Source: an uncultured Faecalibacterium sp.
GTDB lineage: Bacteria; Bacillota; Clostridia; Oscillospirales; Ruminococcaceae
Direction of reading: 5' to 3'
Assembly (NCBI GenBank): GCA_934501115.1
Contig: CAKSTO010000034.1
Span: 1 to 25,869, forward strand
DNA: 25,869 bases
Position 1 is the stretch's first letter, and each line of letters starts with the position of its first letter. Shown one piece after another: positions 1 to 7,579 of this stretch. The notes beneath the pieces were generated by a model, which worked only from the letters and a program-made list of their open reading frames with translations, was not told where the DNA came from and ran no database searches. A program made the position numbers and the translations under genes.

Positions 1-1501
1 TCATGCCCTTGGCCACTGCATCGCGGCGGCAGGCATTGACAGCCTGGATCTCCTTCATCTTGGCACCGGTCAGGGTGTAGCCCTTCATGGCGATGAGGGT
101 AGCCGCCCATGCCACCATGGGGATGATGCAGAACAGCACGATGACCACCCAGTTCATGCCCGGGGTGTAAGGGTCATACTGAGTCGGCAGACTCTGCAGA
201 CCCACAAAGCTGACGGCAATGCCCACGACCGTAGCGGACAGGCTGGACACCAGCTTGTCCACCAGACTGAACAGGGTGCCCATGATGCCGGGGATATACT
301 TGCCGCTGCGGTAGGTCTCGTAGTCGGAGCAGTCGGCAACCATGGGGATGGGCATATCGGCAGTGGCGTAGTAGGCACCGTAGCCGATGCCGAAGAAGGC
401 AATGAACAGGATGGTGTACAGGTTGATGGACAGGCCGTTTTCGCCCAGAATGGACAGGGTGAAGGCATCGCCGCGGCCCCAGAGCAGCAGCAGCACCAGC
501 ACGCCCACATAGCACACCAGCGCCACGCTGACGTACTTCATCAGGCTGGCCTTCTGGCCCTCCTTCTGGCTGGTGCGGACGGTGAGCAGGAAGAACGGCA
601 CGCTGCACACATAGCCCAGCACCATCATGGGCAGATACAGGCCATCGTAGTTGCCCATCATGCAGCCGTACAGCATACACAGCACGGTGGTATTGGTCGC
701 GATAGAGAGCGCCAGCTTGCAGCCTGCACCGGCAACCATCAGACGCTGCATGGGGTCGTTGTTTTTGATGATCTGGATGTACTCGCGTACCTTGATCTTC
801 TCGGTCTTTTCGCCGCCAATGCCAAAATACTTGGGCTGATCCTTTTCCCAGATGCCGATAACGGCCAGCAGGGTGAGCAGAATAGAAATAACGATGCCCA
901 CAGGAGCCAGCGTGCGGAAGAAACCGGCAGAAGCGTAGCCGCCCTCATAGTTCTTGGCGAGGATGGGGGCAAAGAACTGCATAGCGCCCATGCCCAGCAG
1001 GCTGCCCACCGTGTTGAAGATGGTGAACAGCGGGCGCTGCTTGGGGTCGCTGGTCAGCACGGTCTGGCCGGAGCGGGTGCAGCTGGTCTGGAAGGTGTAG
1101 CCGATGACCCACACGGCATACAGGGCAACAAAGGCGGCGTAGCGCAGCCCCATGGCGCTGGCGGGGATGAGGGGGGTAAGGCAGTAGAGCACCAGAATGC
1201 TGGCCGCCATGATCAGGTTGCCGATGACCATGAAGGGCCGGAACTTGCCGAACTTACCGTTGGTGCGGTCCATAAGGGCACCGATGATGGGATCCGTGAT
1301 GGCGTCAAACAGACGCATACCGGTGACCATCACCGACGCAAACAGCATGCTCAGCGCCAGAACCTTGCTGCCGAAGGTGGCGATGTAGGAAAGCACCAGC
1401 ACATAGTACACGTTGGTCGCGCCGTTGTTCAGCGGGAACAGCACCAGCTGGTAGGTTTTGGCGCGGTTCACACTCGACGCCGTTGTTTTGGGTTCACCCA
1501 T
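1..1501 (-). CDS. GPH-family (glycoside-pentoside-hexuronide:cation) symporter, 3' end cut by window edge
   Basis: This is a polytopic inner-membrane transporter of the GPH branch of the major facilitator superfamily, which usually imports mono- or oligosaccharides or glycosides with Na+ or H+. Some 500 codons are visible, and the reading frame is still open at base 1, so only the far C-terminus is missing. Near the N-terminus the protein reads DAITDPIIGALMDRTNGKFG, the typical GPH loop between helices 2 and 3. About 11-12 hydrophobic segments follow, and the central cytoplasmic loop is charged. The ATG at 1499-1501 is preceded by an AGGAGA ribosome site. It lies last in a minus-strand series behind GH2, GH3 and a small membrane protein, so it likely imports the glycoside or sugar these enzymes act on. 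A strong terminator hairpin ends just before its ribosome site, so its expression is probably reduced relative to the upstream genes. The exact substrate cannot be read from the sequence. Confidence 0.9.
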   Translation of the reverse strand, partial: MGEPKTTASSVNRAKTYQLVLFPLNNGATNVYYVLVLSYIATFGSKVLALSMLFASVMVTGMRLFDAITDPIIGALMDRTNGKFGKFRPFMVIGNLIMAASILVLYCLTPLIPASAMGLRYAAFVALYAVWVIGYTFQTSCTRSGQTVLTSDPKQRPLFTIFNTVGSLLGMGAMQFFAPILAKNYEGGYASAGFFRTLAPVGIVISILLTLLAVIGIWEKDQPKYFGIGGEKTEKIKVREYIQIIKNNDPMQRLMVAGAGCKLALSIATNTTVLCMLYGCMMGNYDGLYLPMMVLGYVCSVPFFLLTVRTSQKEGQKASLMKYVSVALVCYVGVLVLLLLWGRGDAFTLSILGENGLSINLYTILFIAFFGIGYGAYYATADMPIPMVADCSDYETYRSGKYIPGIMGTLFSLVDKLVSSLSATVVGIAVSFVGLQSLPTQYDPYTPGMNWVVIVLFCIIPMVAWAATLIAMKGYTLTGAKMKEIQAVNACRRDAVAKGM

Positions 1502-1522
1502 TGCGGTCTCTCCTTTTTTGAT

Positions 1523-1564
1523 AAAAAAGCGGCAGCCTGCCCCGCCTTCGGGGCAGGCTGCCGT
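1523..1564 (-). terminator. Rho-independent terminator between small membrane protein gene and GPH symporter gene
   Basis: A near-perfect stem of about 13-15 bp pairs GGCAGCCTGCCCC (1531-1543) with its complement at 1550-1562. On the minus strand it is followed by six T residues (1528-1523). It ends the transcript of the 1601-2038 gene. The T-tract stops only a few bases before the ribosome site of the symporter gene, so the symporter must be expressed by readthrough or from a start inside this hairpin region. No separate promoter fits in the roughly 100-bp gap. Confidence 0.85.
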
Positions 1565-1600
1565 GATCAGGTATACGAAGGGTTCGCGGAAAAAAGTCTT

Positions 1601-2038
1601 TTACTTGGTCGCCTTGCAGAAGGAGCCAATGATCATGGAAACGATGGCCACGACATAGCAGACGAGGCAGGCCACAGTGATGTAAAAGACATGCCAGCCG
1701 ACCATGTTCTGGGAGTTGAAGGAGAACAGGCCGGAGATCAGCAGGATGCGGCTGTTGATGATGTTGCCGATGGTGGCAACGATCAGGGCGATGGCTGCCA
1801 TGGTAGCGGCCAGACCGAGGATGCCGTTGTCATCCTTTCCGTCGTTAGCCGCCCAGATGCCCCCGGCGACCAGAACGACCGCCAGAACGCTCTGAACGAT
1901 CAGACGGGTCAGAGCTGCCAGCGCATTGGCCTCGCTGTAGGTGCTGCTCATCACCATTGCGATGGTGCCTGCAACGGCGAGGACGATGGCGACTGCGTTA
2001 AAATAGAAGGCTGCGCCCTGTTTTTTCAGAAAGGTCAT
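1601..2038 (-). CDS. Small four-helix membrane protein, function unknown
   Basis: This is a 145-aa hydrophobic protein that I do not recognise. Four probable transmembrane helices lie near residues 12-30, 46-64, 74-103 and 116-138. A short acidic loop with a DGKDDNG stretch sits between helices 2 and 3, and the C-terminus is short and basic. There is no signal peptide cleavage site and no catalytic motif. I chose the ATG at 2036-2038 because it begins the hydrophobic region and has an AGGAGG ribosome site at about ten bases' distance. That ribosome site lies inside the last codons of the upstream GH3 gene. Only one base separates the two genes, so translation is almost certainly coupled. Such tight linkage suggests an accessory subunit or membrane partner of the GH3 enzyme, but this is inference. 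A terminator follows. Confidence 0.8.
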   Translation of the reverse strand: MTFLKKQGAAFYFNAVAIVLAVAGTIAMVMSSTYSEANALAALTRLIVQSVLAVVLVAGGIWAANDGKDDNGILGLAATMAAIALIVATIGNIINSRILLISGLFSFNSQNMVGWHVFYITVACLVCYVVAIVSMIIGSFCKATK

Positions 2039-2039
2039 A

Positions 2040-5000
2040 TCAGTGAACCTCCTTCTTGCTCTTCTTGCGGACGGAGAGAACATAACCTGCGCCGCAGGCA
2101 ACCGTCAGGATGCCGGACACTGCGATCAGAGCGATGTAAGCTGCACGCCACCAGGTCATGGTCTGGACGATGCGGGTGGTGCTGTTGTAGCGGTTCATCA
2201 GGTTGGAGTGTGCCATTGCATACAGGATGTTGTGTGCAGACTCCTTGACGTGCTGCTGCAGATTGGCATCGCCGTTCAGCAGAGTGCTGCTGACAGAGCT
2301 GCCGTCCACCTGCGTTGCAAAGGTAGAGTCGGTCTCGAGGGTGGTGGAGCCGTAGAAGCCGGAGATGCCGCGGGTATCAAAGCAGGTCACGCCGGAGTTC
2401 AGCACGGCACCGTACAGGTCGGTATCGTCGTAGATATCGGTGACTGCATAGCCCTTGAAACCCCACTCCTTCTTCAGGATGTTGGTGTTCATGCCCACGC
2501 TGGAGGTGCACTCGACGCCGCCGATCTTGGAGAAGGAGGTCATCAGACCACGCATACCTGCATCGTAGTCGTCGGTGTCGTACTTGGTAGCCTCAAATGC
2601 GATCTGGTAAGCACGCAGCTCGATCTCGCGGGCACGCTGCTCGGTCATGTAGGGCGAAACGCCGCCGCGCTCAGACTCCTGATCGTTAAAGGCATAGTGC
2701 TTGGGAGCGGCGATCAGGCCGTACTCCAGAGCGCCGATGGCAAACTCCATGCCGGCATTGCCGGTCAGGACGGGATCCTCAGAGTAATACTCGCCGTTAC
2801 GGCCGTTGTAAGCCTGACGGTGGGTGTTCATACCGGGGCCCCACAGGATGGGAATGCCGACAAACAGCGACTCCTCGCCGACAAACTCACCGACGGCCTT
2901 ATACAGCTCGTTGTTGAAGGAAGCTGCGACCAGCGGAGCATTTGCAAAGACTTCGGGATGCCAGTTGCCGTTGGGGTCGTCTACGCCGATGGTCCACGGA
3001 GCATTGGTATCCTTGGAGGCATTCAGGTTGACAGCGACGCCGTTGCCTGCGTTCTCGGTCATATAGGTCTCGACCGTGCCGATGGACTCCACGCCCGGGA
3101 TGCTGGGGCCGCCGTAGGTTGCCAGATACTGTGCTTCCTCGAGGGTCATCTTATCCATCAGCTCGTCCCACTTCGGATCATCGAAGTCCAGATCGAACAT
3201 CTGATAGAACATCAGATCGCTGTTCTGACCCCACTGGATGTCAGAAGTATCGTCGTCGGTTGCAATGGTGTAGTAGTGACCGTTCAGGTCGCTGATCAGC
3301 TGCTCGCTGGTCAGGGTCATCTGATCGTAGGTCTTGGGGAAGGTGCCTGCCCAGTCAGCACGGGTCAGGTAGGTGACCTCGCCGGGCTGGTAGTAGTTCC
3401 AGTCGGAGTAGGGGATCTGGTTGGAGATCTTTTCACCGGTCTTGGAAACGGAGAAGGCGGTGCGGGAGATCAGATCCTCGGTGATCTCCTGAGCCACTGC
3501 AGCAGCTGCGCTGCCGGTGCCGACCATCTTGGAGGCATCTGCGCCCTGCAGCACCAGAATGTTGTTCAGAGCGTCGTGTGCGCCGTTGCCGGCTGCGAAG
3601 TAGTAGGTGCCGGGATCGAGGACATAGGTGCCGGTGGTGCCGTCGCCGTTGTCGTGCTCCATATCATAGCTGGCGATGTACTGCAGGTCGACTGTGACGG
3701 GGACGATCTCAGATGCGCCGGGTGCCAGTTCGCTGGACTTCTCAAAGTTCAGCAGCTGGATGGCGACCTTCTCGAGGCCGCCCTCGGTGTAGGGAGCCTG
3801 ACCATAGATCTGCACAGGGGTCTTGCCGGCAACCTTGCCAGTGTTGGTGACCTTTACGTTGAAGGTGGCAAAGGCCTTCGGTGCGCCGGTCTCGCTGTCG
3901 ATGCTCACGCTGATCTCAGGCTGACCCTGGATCTCCTGCGTGAAGGTGGTGTAGCTCAGGCCGTAGCCAAAGCCGTAGGCCACTTCGTTGTCGTAGTTCC
4001 ACTCGGTGGAAGAAGCGTATGCACCCACGGGAGAAGCCGCATTGCCCACGCCATTGACGCAGTCTGCATAGCGGGTCTCGTAGTAGCGGTAGCCGGTGTA
4101 CAGACCCTCAGCCTCGATGGTGTAAGCACCCGGGGTGAAGCTCAGCAGACCGCCGGAGCGGGTGATGACCTCGGCAGTGTTGGTGTAGTACATCTTGCCC
4201 ATGTTCTGCATGGCGGGGGCAGACATATTGTAGGTGGGGTAGATGTCGGGCAGGCCGCCGGAGGGGCTGGTGCGTCCGCAGAGGATGTCGGCGATGCCGG
4301 TCATGCCGTAGCAGCCGGGGAAGCCGATCCACAGGATCGCATCGATCTCGGGGTCGTTCTTCAGATCACCGATCTCCACAGCCGTTGCGCTGTTGACCAG
4401 AACGATGACCTTATCGCTGGCCTTCTTTGCGGTCTCGATGATGTCGCGCTCGTTGGTGGTCAGAGCCAGAGGCTCGTCTGCGCCCAGACCCTCTGCGATG
4501 CCGCCGGGCAGGTAGTCCTTGGACTCTGCGCTGGGACGGCTGATGACCACGATGGATGCGTCGCCGTACTGAGCAAAGCTGGACTCGTAGCTGCTGTCCA
4601 CAGCTGCGATCTCTGCCAGAGAAGGCTCGCCCGGGTCGTAGACCTCGGCGGGAGACTCGTTGTTGGCGTGATTGTAGGTCTCGTTCAGCTTCTCATAGAT
4701 GCTGACCATGGTGGGGTTGATCTCGTAACCCGCACCCTCAAACTCGAACTCGTCACCGCTCCAAGAAGAAACAGTACGGCCGACTGTGGTCTCGCCGGTC
4801 TGGCGGTTGGTGTTCACACTGGTGGTGATGGTGTTGGCGAAATCCGTCTTGTTCTGGCTCAGAGCCTGCTCCAGATTGATGAAGCCGCCCCATGCCTTGA
4901 CGCCGAAGCTGGAACCGACCAGAGGCACATGCGAGCGGATGCCCAGCAGCGTGACCTTGGAGCCGCTTGCCAGCGGCAGCACGTTGTTCTCATTCTTCAG

Positions 5001-5291
5001 CAGAACGGCGCCCTCAGCCGCCTGCTGGCAGTTCAGGTTCATCGCCTTCTGGATGAGGGCGTGGGAGTTGCCGGTTCCGTCCTCGTTCAGGACTTCGGCA
5101 GACGGGGTAAATTTATTGTAGAGCGGGTCGGCTTCGGTGCTCTCCGAGACAAACTTCTCGCTCTGGGTTCCGAGGTTGGTGTCGATGGTCGACTTGTAGC
5201 CTTCGAGGGTCACGCCGGTCACGATGGACAGCGAGAAAACGAAGGTAAACAGTGCAGTCAGACCGCGCAGCACCATACTTTTCTTAGCCAT
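2040..5291 (-). CDS. Membrane-anchored glycoside hydrolase family 3 enzyme with reversed domain order
   Basis: This 1083-aa enzyme probably removes terminal beta-linked sugars (beta-glucosidase or beta-xylosidase type) at the outer face of the membrane. Residues 7-28 form an N-terminal hydrophobic anchor. The usual C-terminal GH3 domain comes first (about 88-355, starting AAEGAVLLKNENNVLPL), followed by the GFGYGLSYTTF junction (441-451) and a fibronectin-III-like domain (about 472-575). The catalytic TIM-barrel domain comes last (about 705-1030), with NGRNGEYYSEDP (829-840), KHYAF (864-868) and the nucleophile Asp952 in AVTDIYDD. Residues 1047-1070 form a second membrane helix, followed by a lysine-rich tail. 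Domain-inverted GH3 enzymes are known from some rumen Firmicutes. The ATG at 5289-5291 has an AAGGAG site and starts directly at the anchor; in-frame codons further upstream lack one. The linkage specificity is unknown. Confidence 0.9.
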   Translation of the reverse strand: MAKKSMVLRGLTALFTFVFSLSIVTGVTLEGYKSTIDTNLGTQSEKFVSESTEADPLYNKFTPSAEVLNEDGTGNSHALIQKAMNLNCQQAAEGAVLLKNENNVLPLASGSKVTLLGIRSHVPLVGSSFGVKAWGGFINLEQALSQNKTDFANTITTSVNTNRQTGETTVGRTVSSWSGDEFEFEGAGYEINPTMVSIYEKLNETYNHANNESPAEVYDPGEPSLAEIAAVDSSYESSFAQYGDASIVVISRPSAESKDYLPGGIAEGLGADEPLALTTNERDIIETAKKASDKVIVLVNSATAVEIGDLKNDPEIDAILWIGFPGCYGMTGIADILCGRTSPSGGLPDIYPTYNMSAPAMQNMGKMYYTNTAEVITRSGGLLSFTPGAYTIEAEGLYTGYRYYETRYADCVNGVGNAASPVGAYASSTEWNYDNEVAYGFGYGLSYTTFTQEIQGQPEISVSIDSETGAPKAFATFNVKVTNTGKVAGKTPVQIYGQAPYTEGGLEKVAIQLLNFEKSSELAPGASEIVPVTVDLQYIASYDMEHDNGDGTTGTYVLDPGTYYFAAGNGAHDALNNILVLQGADASKMVGTGSAAAAVAQEITEDLISRTAFSVSKTGEKISNQIPYSDWNYYQPGEVTYLTRADWAGTFPKTYDQMTLTSEQLISDLNGHYYTIATDDDTSDIQWGQNSDLMFYQMFDLDFDDPKWDELMDKMTLEEAQYLATYGGPSIPGVESIGTVETYMTENAGNGVAVNLNASKDTNAPWTIGVDDPNGNWHPEVFANAPLVAASFNNELYKAVGEFVGEESLFVGIPILWGPGMNTHRQAYNGRNGEYYSEDPVLTGNAGMEFAIGALEYGLIAAPKHYAFNDQESERGGVSPYMTEQRAREIELRAYQIAFEATKYDTDDYDAGMRGLMTSFSKIGGVECTSSVGMNTNILKKEWGFKGYAVTDIYDDTDLYGAVLNSGVTCFDTRGISGFYGSTTLETDSTFATQVDGSSVSSTLLNGDANLQQHVKESAHNILYAMAHSNLMNRYNSTTRIVQTMTWWRAAYIALIAVSGILTVACGAGYVLSVRKKSKKEVH

Positions 5292-5330
5292 GCTGTTCTC
5301 CTTTACTTCTTGTGTTGTCCTTATCCTGCC

Positions 5331-5400
5331 GCACCAGACAGCCGTTTTTGGTTCTGACCCCTCCTTTGGGTTTGATTTCTTCAAAGCGCAAGGCTGGTGC
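5331..5400. other. Intergenic dyad between GH2 and GH3 genes
   Basis: The 109-bp gap between the GH2 stop and the GH3 start contains GCACCAG (5331-5337) and its complement CTGGTGC (5394-5400), about 56 bases apart. On the transcript these could close a long-range stem just after the GH2 stop codon. There is no T-tract, so it is not a terminator; it could be an RNA processing or stability element. The evidence is weak. Confidence 0.3.
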
Positions 5401-7320
5401 TCAGACCCAGTTTGCACTCTTTGACTTGGTTTTCACCAGCTTGTAGCTGGGGTTCGGGGCCGCTACGCTGCGGAAGCAGACGGTGTCGATGCAGTCGCCT
5501 GCAACCGCCCTCAGTTCGACCTTTCCGTGCAGCGGCACACGGAATGTGAAAATATGCTCGCCGGTCTGCTCTGCCAGCTTTTTGCCGTCCGCATACAGCG
5601 CAACGGTCTTCTGGTTGGAGTAGACCTTGACCTCAAGCTCTTTCTCGGTGCGGTCGGTGAACCGCTTGGAGCAGATATGGACGAAGTTTTCATCGCTCCA
5701 CCATGCTTTATAGAGGTAGAAGCTGTCTTTTTTGGTCTTGCGGTCAAAGGTGACAAGGCCCTTGTGGTTCATGCCCGGCTCGCCGCCCTGATCCCGGGCA
5801 TCGGCTGCAAAATCAAACATATTCCAAACATGGGTCGCCCACAGCCACGGGTGGCGGTCAAAGCACTTCAGCATATACTCGTGGTACTTGGCCTGATACT
5901 CCTCGGTGTGGTCGCCCCGGCGGGGGTGGGCACTGTGGAGGTTGGGCATGCCCTCGGCACCGTACTCGGAAAAGCCCAGCGGACGGTTGGGGTACACCAG
6001 ATGGAAAAAGTCCATCCACAGGTCGTTCAGGAACAGCCCCGGCACATACCAGCCCAGATACAGGTTCCAGCTGACCAGATCGGTGATGTGCGCCACCGGG
6101 TTGAAGGGGCCGCACATGGCATAGCAGGCCAGCGTGGTCAGGCGGGTGGGATCCATCTTGTGGCACAGCTCGTTGAGCAACCGGTGGTTATCCAGCATAT
6201 CCGCCTTATCTTTGGTGGAAATGGTGATCTCGTTGGACACGCCCCAGCAGACGATGGAGGGGTGGTTGTAGTTCTGGTGGATCAGCTCCTTCATCTGGCT
6301 GATGGTATTTCCCCGGCCGTTGGGCAGGTGCTCGGAGATGTAGGGGATCTCTGCCCAGACCACCATGCCGTACTGATCGCACAGGTCGTAGAAATACTGG
6401 TCGTGCTGGTAGTGTGCCAGCCGGATGGTGTTTGCGCCCAGCTCCCGGATCAGCGCCATGTCCTCATCGTGCATCTCCCGGGTGATCGCATTGCCCAGAC
6501 CCTTGCGGTCCTGATGGCGGGAAACACCGTGGAGCGGATAGGGTTTGCCGTTGAGGAAAAAGCCCTTCTTTGCATCCACCGAGAAGCTGCGCAGACCCAC
6601 CTTGGCGATCACTTCATCCACCGGCTGGCCATCCTTTACCAGACGGACGATGCAGGTATAGAGATAGGGATCTTTTACGCCGTTCCACAGGTGGGGAGCA
6701 TCCAGATGGAGGGAGGTCTTTTCGCCTTCGCCCTTTGCAACAATGCTGCCCGCAGCATCCAGCAGCTCCACCGTTACGGTGCCTTCGCCTTCCACCAGCG
6801 TTTCCACCTGAATGTCGGCACCGTTCTCTTTCAGGACAGGAGTGATCTTCACGCCGGTATCGCCAAAATGCCCCAGCGCAATGTGGTTTTTGTTCACCAC
6901 CAGCAGACTCACGTCCCGGTAGATGCCGCCGTAGAAGGTAAAGTCTGCCTTCTGGGGATAGACGCGGTCGTTGACACTGTTGTCCACCTGTACCGTGAGC
7001 TGATTTTCTGCCTGCAGCAGCTCCGTGATCTCTGCCCGGAAGGTGGAGTAGCCGCCGTCATGGGTGCAGAGCTGCTGACCGTTCAGCAGCACGGCAGCGC
7101 TGGCGTTGACCCCCTCGAACTGCAGCCAGACCTGCTGCTGTGCCGGGTCGTACACCGGTGCTGCAAAGCGGGTGCAGTAGGTGCAGCAGCCCCGCCAATA
7201 ATCGTTGCCGCCGTCCTGACCGTCCTTCGCGTTCCAAGTGTGGGGCAGCTCAACGGCAGCGGTAACGCCGTCCGGGCCGGTAAACTGCCAGTCCTTCATG
7301 AGCTTTGCAATCCTACGCAT
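5401..7320 (-). CDS. Glycoside hydrolase family 2 enzyme (beta-galactosidase / beta-glucuronidase type)
   Basis: This 639-aa protein lacks a signal peptide, so it acts in the cytoplasm on imported glycosides. Residues about 10-140 form the GH2 sugar-binding domain (with FYGGIYRDV at 129-137), about 150-245 the immunoglobulin-like domain, and about 250-545 the catalytic TIM barrel. The acid/base is Glu364 in CWGVSNEI and the nucleophile is Glu452 in GFSEYGAEG. An N-x-K motif (Asn518, Lys520, in MNHKGLVTFDRK) matches the position of the glucuronidase carboxylate-binding motif. Related GH2 beta-galactosidases also carry similar residues there, so I do not call the sugar. The ATG at 7318-7320 has an AGGAGG site six bases upstream; longer in-frame starts lack one. 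It is the first gene of the glycoside cluster. Confidence 0.9.
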   Translation of the reverse strand: MRRIAKLMKDWQFTGPDGVTAAVELPHTWNAKDGQDGGNDYWRGCCTYCTRFAAPVYDPAQQQVWLQFEGVNASAAVLLNGQQLCTHDGGYSTFRAEITELLQAENQLTVQVDNSVNDRVYPQKADFTFYGGIYRDVSLLVVNKNHIALGHFGDTGVKITPVLKENGADIQVETLVEGEGTVTVELLDAAGSIVAKGEGEKTSLHLDAPHLWNGVKDPYLYTCIVRLVKDGQPVDEVIAKVGLRSFSVDAKKGFFLNGKPYPLHGVSRHQDRKGLGNAITREMHDEDMALIRELGANTIRLAHYQHDQYFYDLCDQYGMVVWAEIPYISEHLPNGRGNTISQMKELIHQNYNHPSIVCWGVSNEITISTKDKADMLDNHRLLNELCHKMDPTRLTTLACYAMCGPFNPVAHITDLVSWNLYLGWYVPGLFLNDLWMDFFHLVYPNRPLGFSEYGAEGMPNLHSAHPRRGDHTEEYQAKYHEYMLKCFDRHPWLWATHVWNMFDFAADARDQGGEPGMNHKGLVTFDRKTKKDSFYLYKAWWSDENFVHICSKRFTDRTEKELEVKVYSNQKTVALYADGKKLAEQTGEHIFTFRVPLHGKVELRAVAGDCIDTVCFRSVAAPNPSYKLVKTKSKSANWV

Positions 7321-7381
7321 CCATTCCCTCCTGTTTTTGCTGTGGTGCAGTGATTTTTCTCGTTCTCTGTTCTTTGTCATT

Positions 7382-7422
7382 ATTTTATCAGAGTGACCAT
7401 ATTTCGCAAGATGCGTGCGAAA
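7382..7422 (-). promoter_or_regulatory. Promoter and palindromic operator candidate of the GH2-GH3 cluster
   Basis: On the minus strand a -35 box TTGCGA (7409-7404) is followed after 16 bp by a -10 box TAAAAT (7387-7382). This lies about 60 bp before the GH2 start codon. A perfect 7-bp dyad, TTTCGCA (7402-7408) and TGCGAAA (7416-7422), overlaps the -35 box, where a repressor would block transcription. The rest of the 7321-7579 gap is AT-rich leader plus the terminator of the kinase gene. Confidence 0.5.
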
Positions 7423-7514
7423 ATCGGTCGTTTTGCGTGCACATTCGGTTTCGAGCTTCCAAAATTGAACTGATATATTTGTATGTTTTTCACAAGCAGA
7501 TGTATCCAACAAGC

Positions 7515-7564
7515 GAAAAAGAAAGCCGCCGCAGGACTTCCATTTCCGGAACTTCTGCGGCGGC
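7515..7564 (-). terminator. Rho-independent terminator after the histidine kinase gene
   Basis: A 17-bp stem with one mismatch and one wobble pair joins 7525-7541 with 7548-7564 across a short loop. On the minus strand it is followed by a T-rich tract (7524-7515). It begins 16 bp after the kinase stop codon and separates the two-component operon from the glycoside cluster. Confidence 0.8.
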
Positions 7565-7579
7565 CGCCGTTTTCTTAAC

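Noticed and set aside
2043..5357. 1104-codon open frame on the plus strand opposite the GH3 gene
   Set aside because: It is the antisense shadow of a GC-rich gene with strong codon bias. Its product is low-complexity (rich in V, G, A, D, H and Q), has no recognisable domain and no ribosome site, while the minus frame encodes a clear GH3 enzyme.
5527..7353. 608-codon open frame opposite the GH2 gene
   Set aside because: Antisense shadow of GH2 with the same biased composition and no ribosome site; GH2 has intact catalytic motifs.
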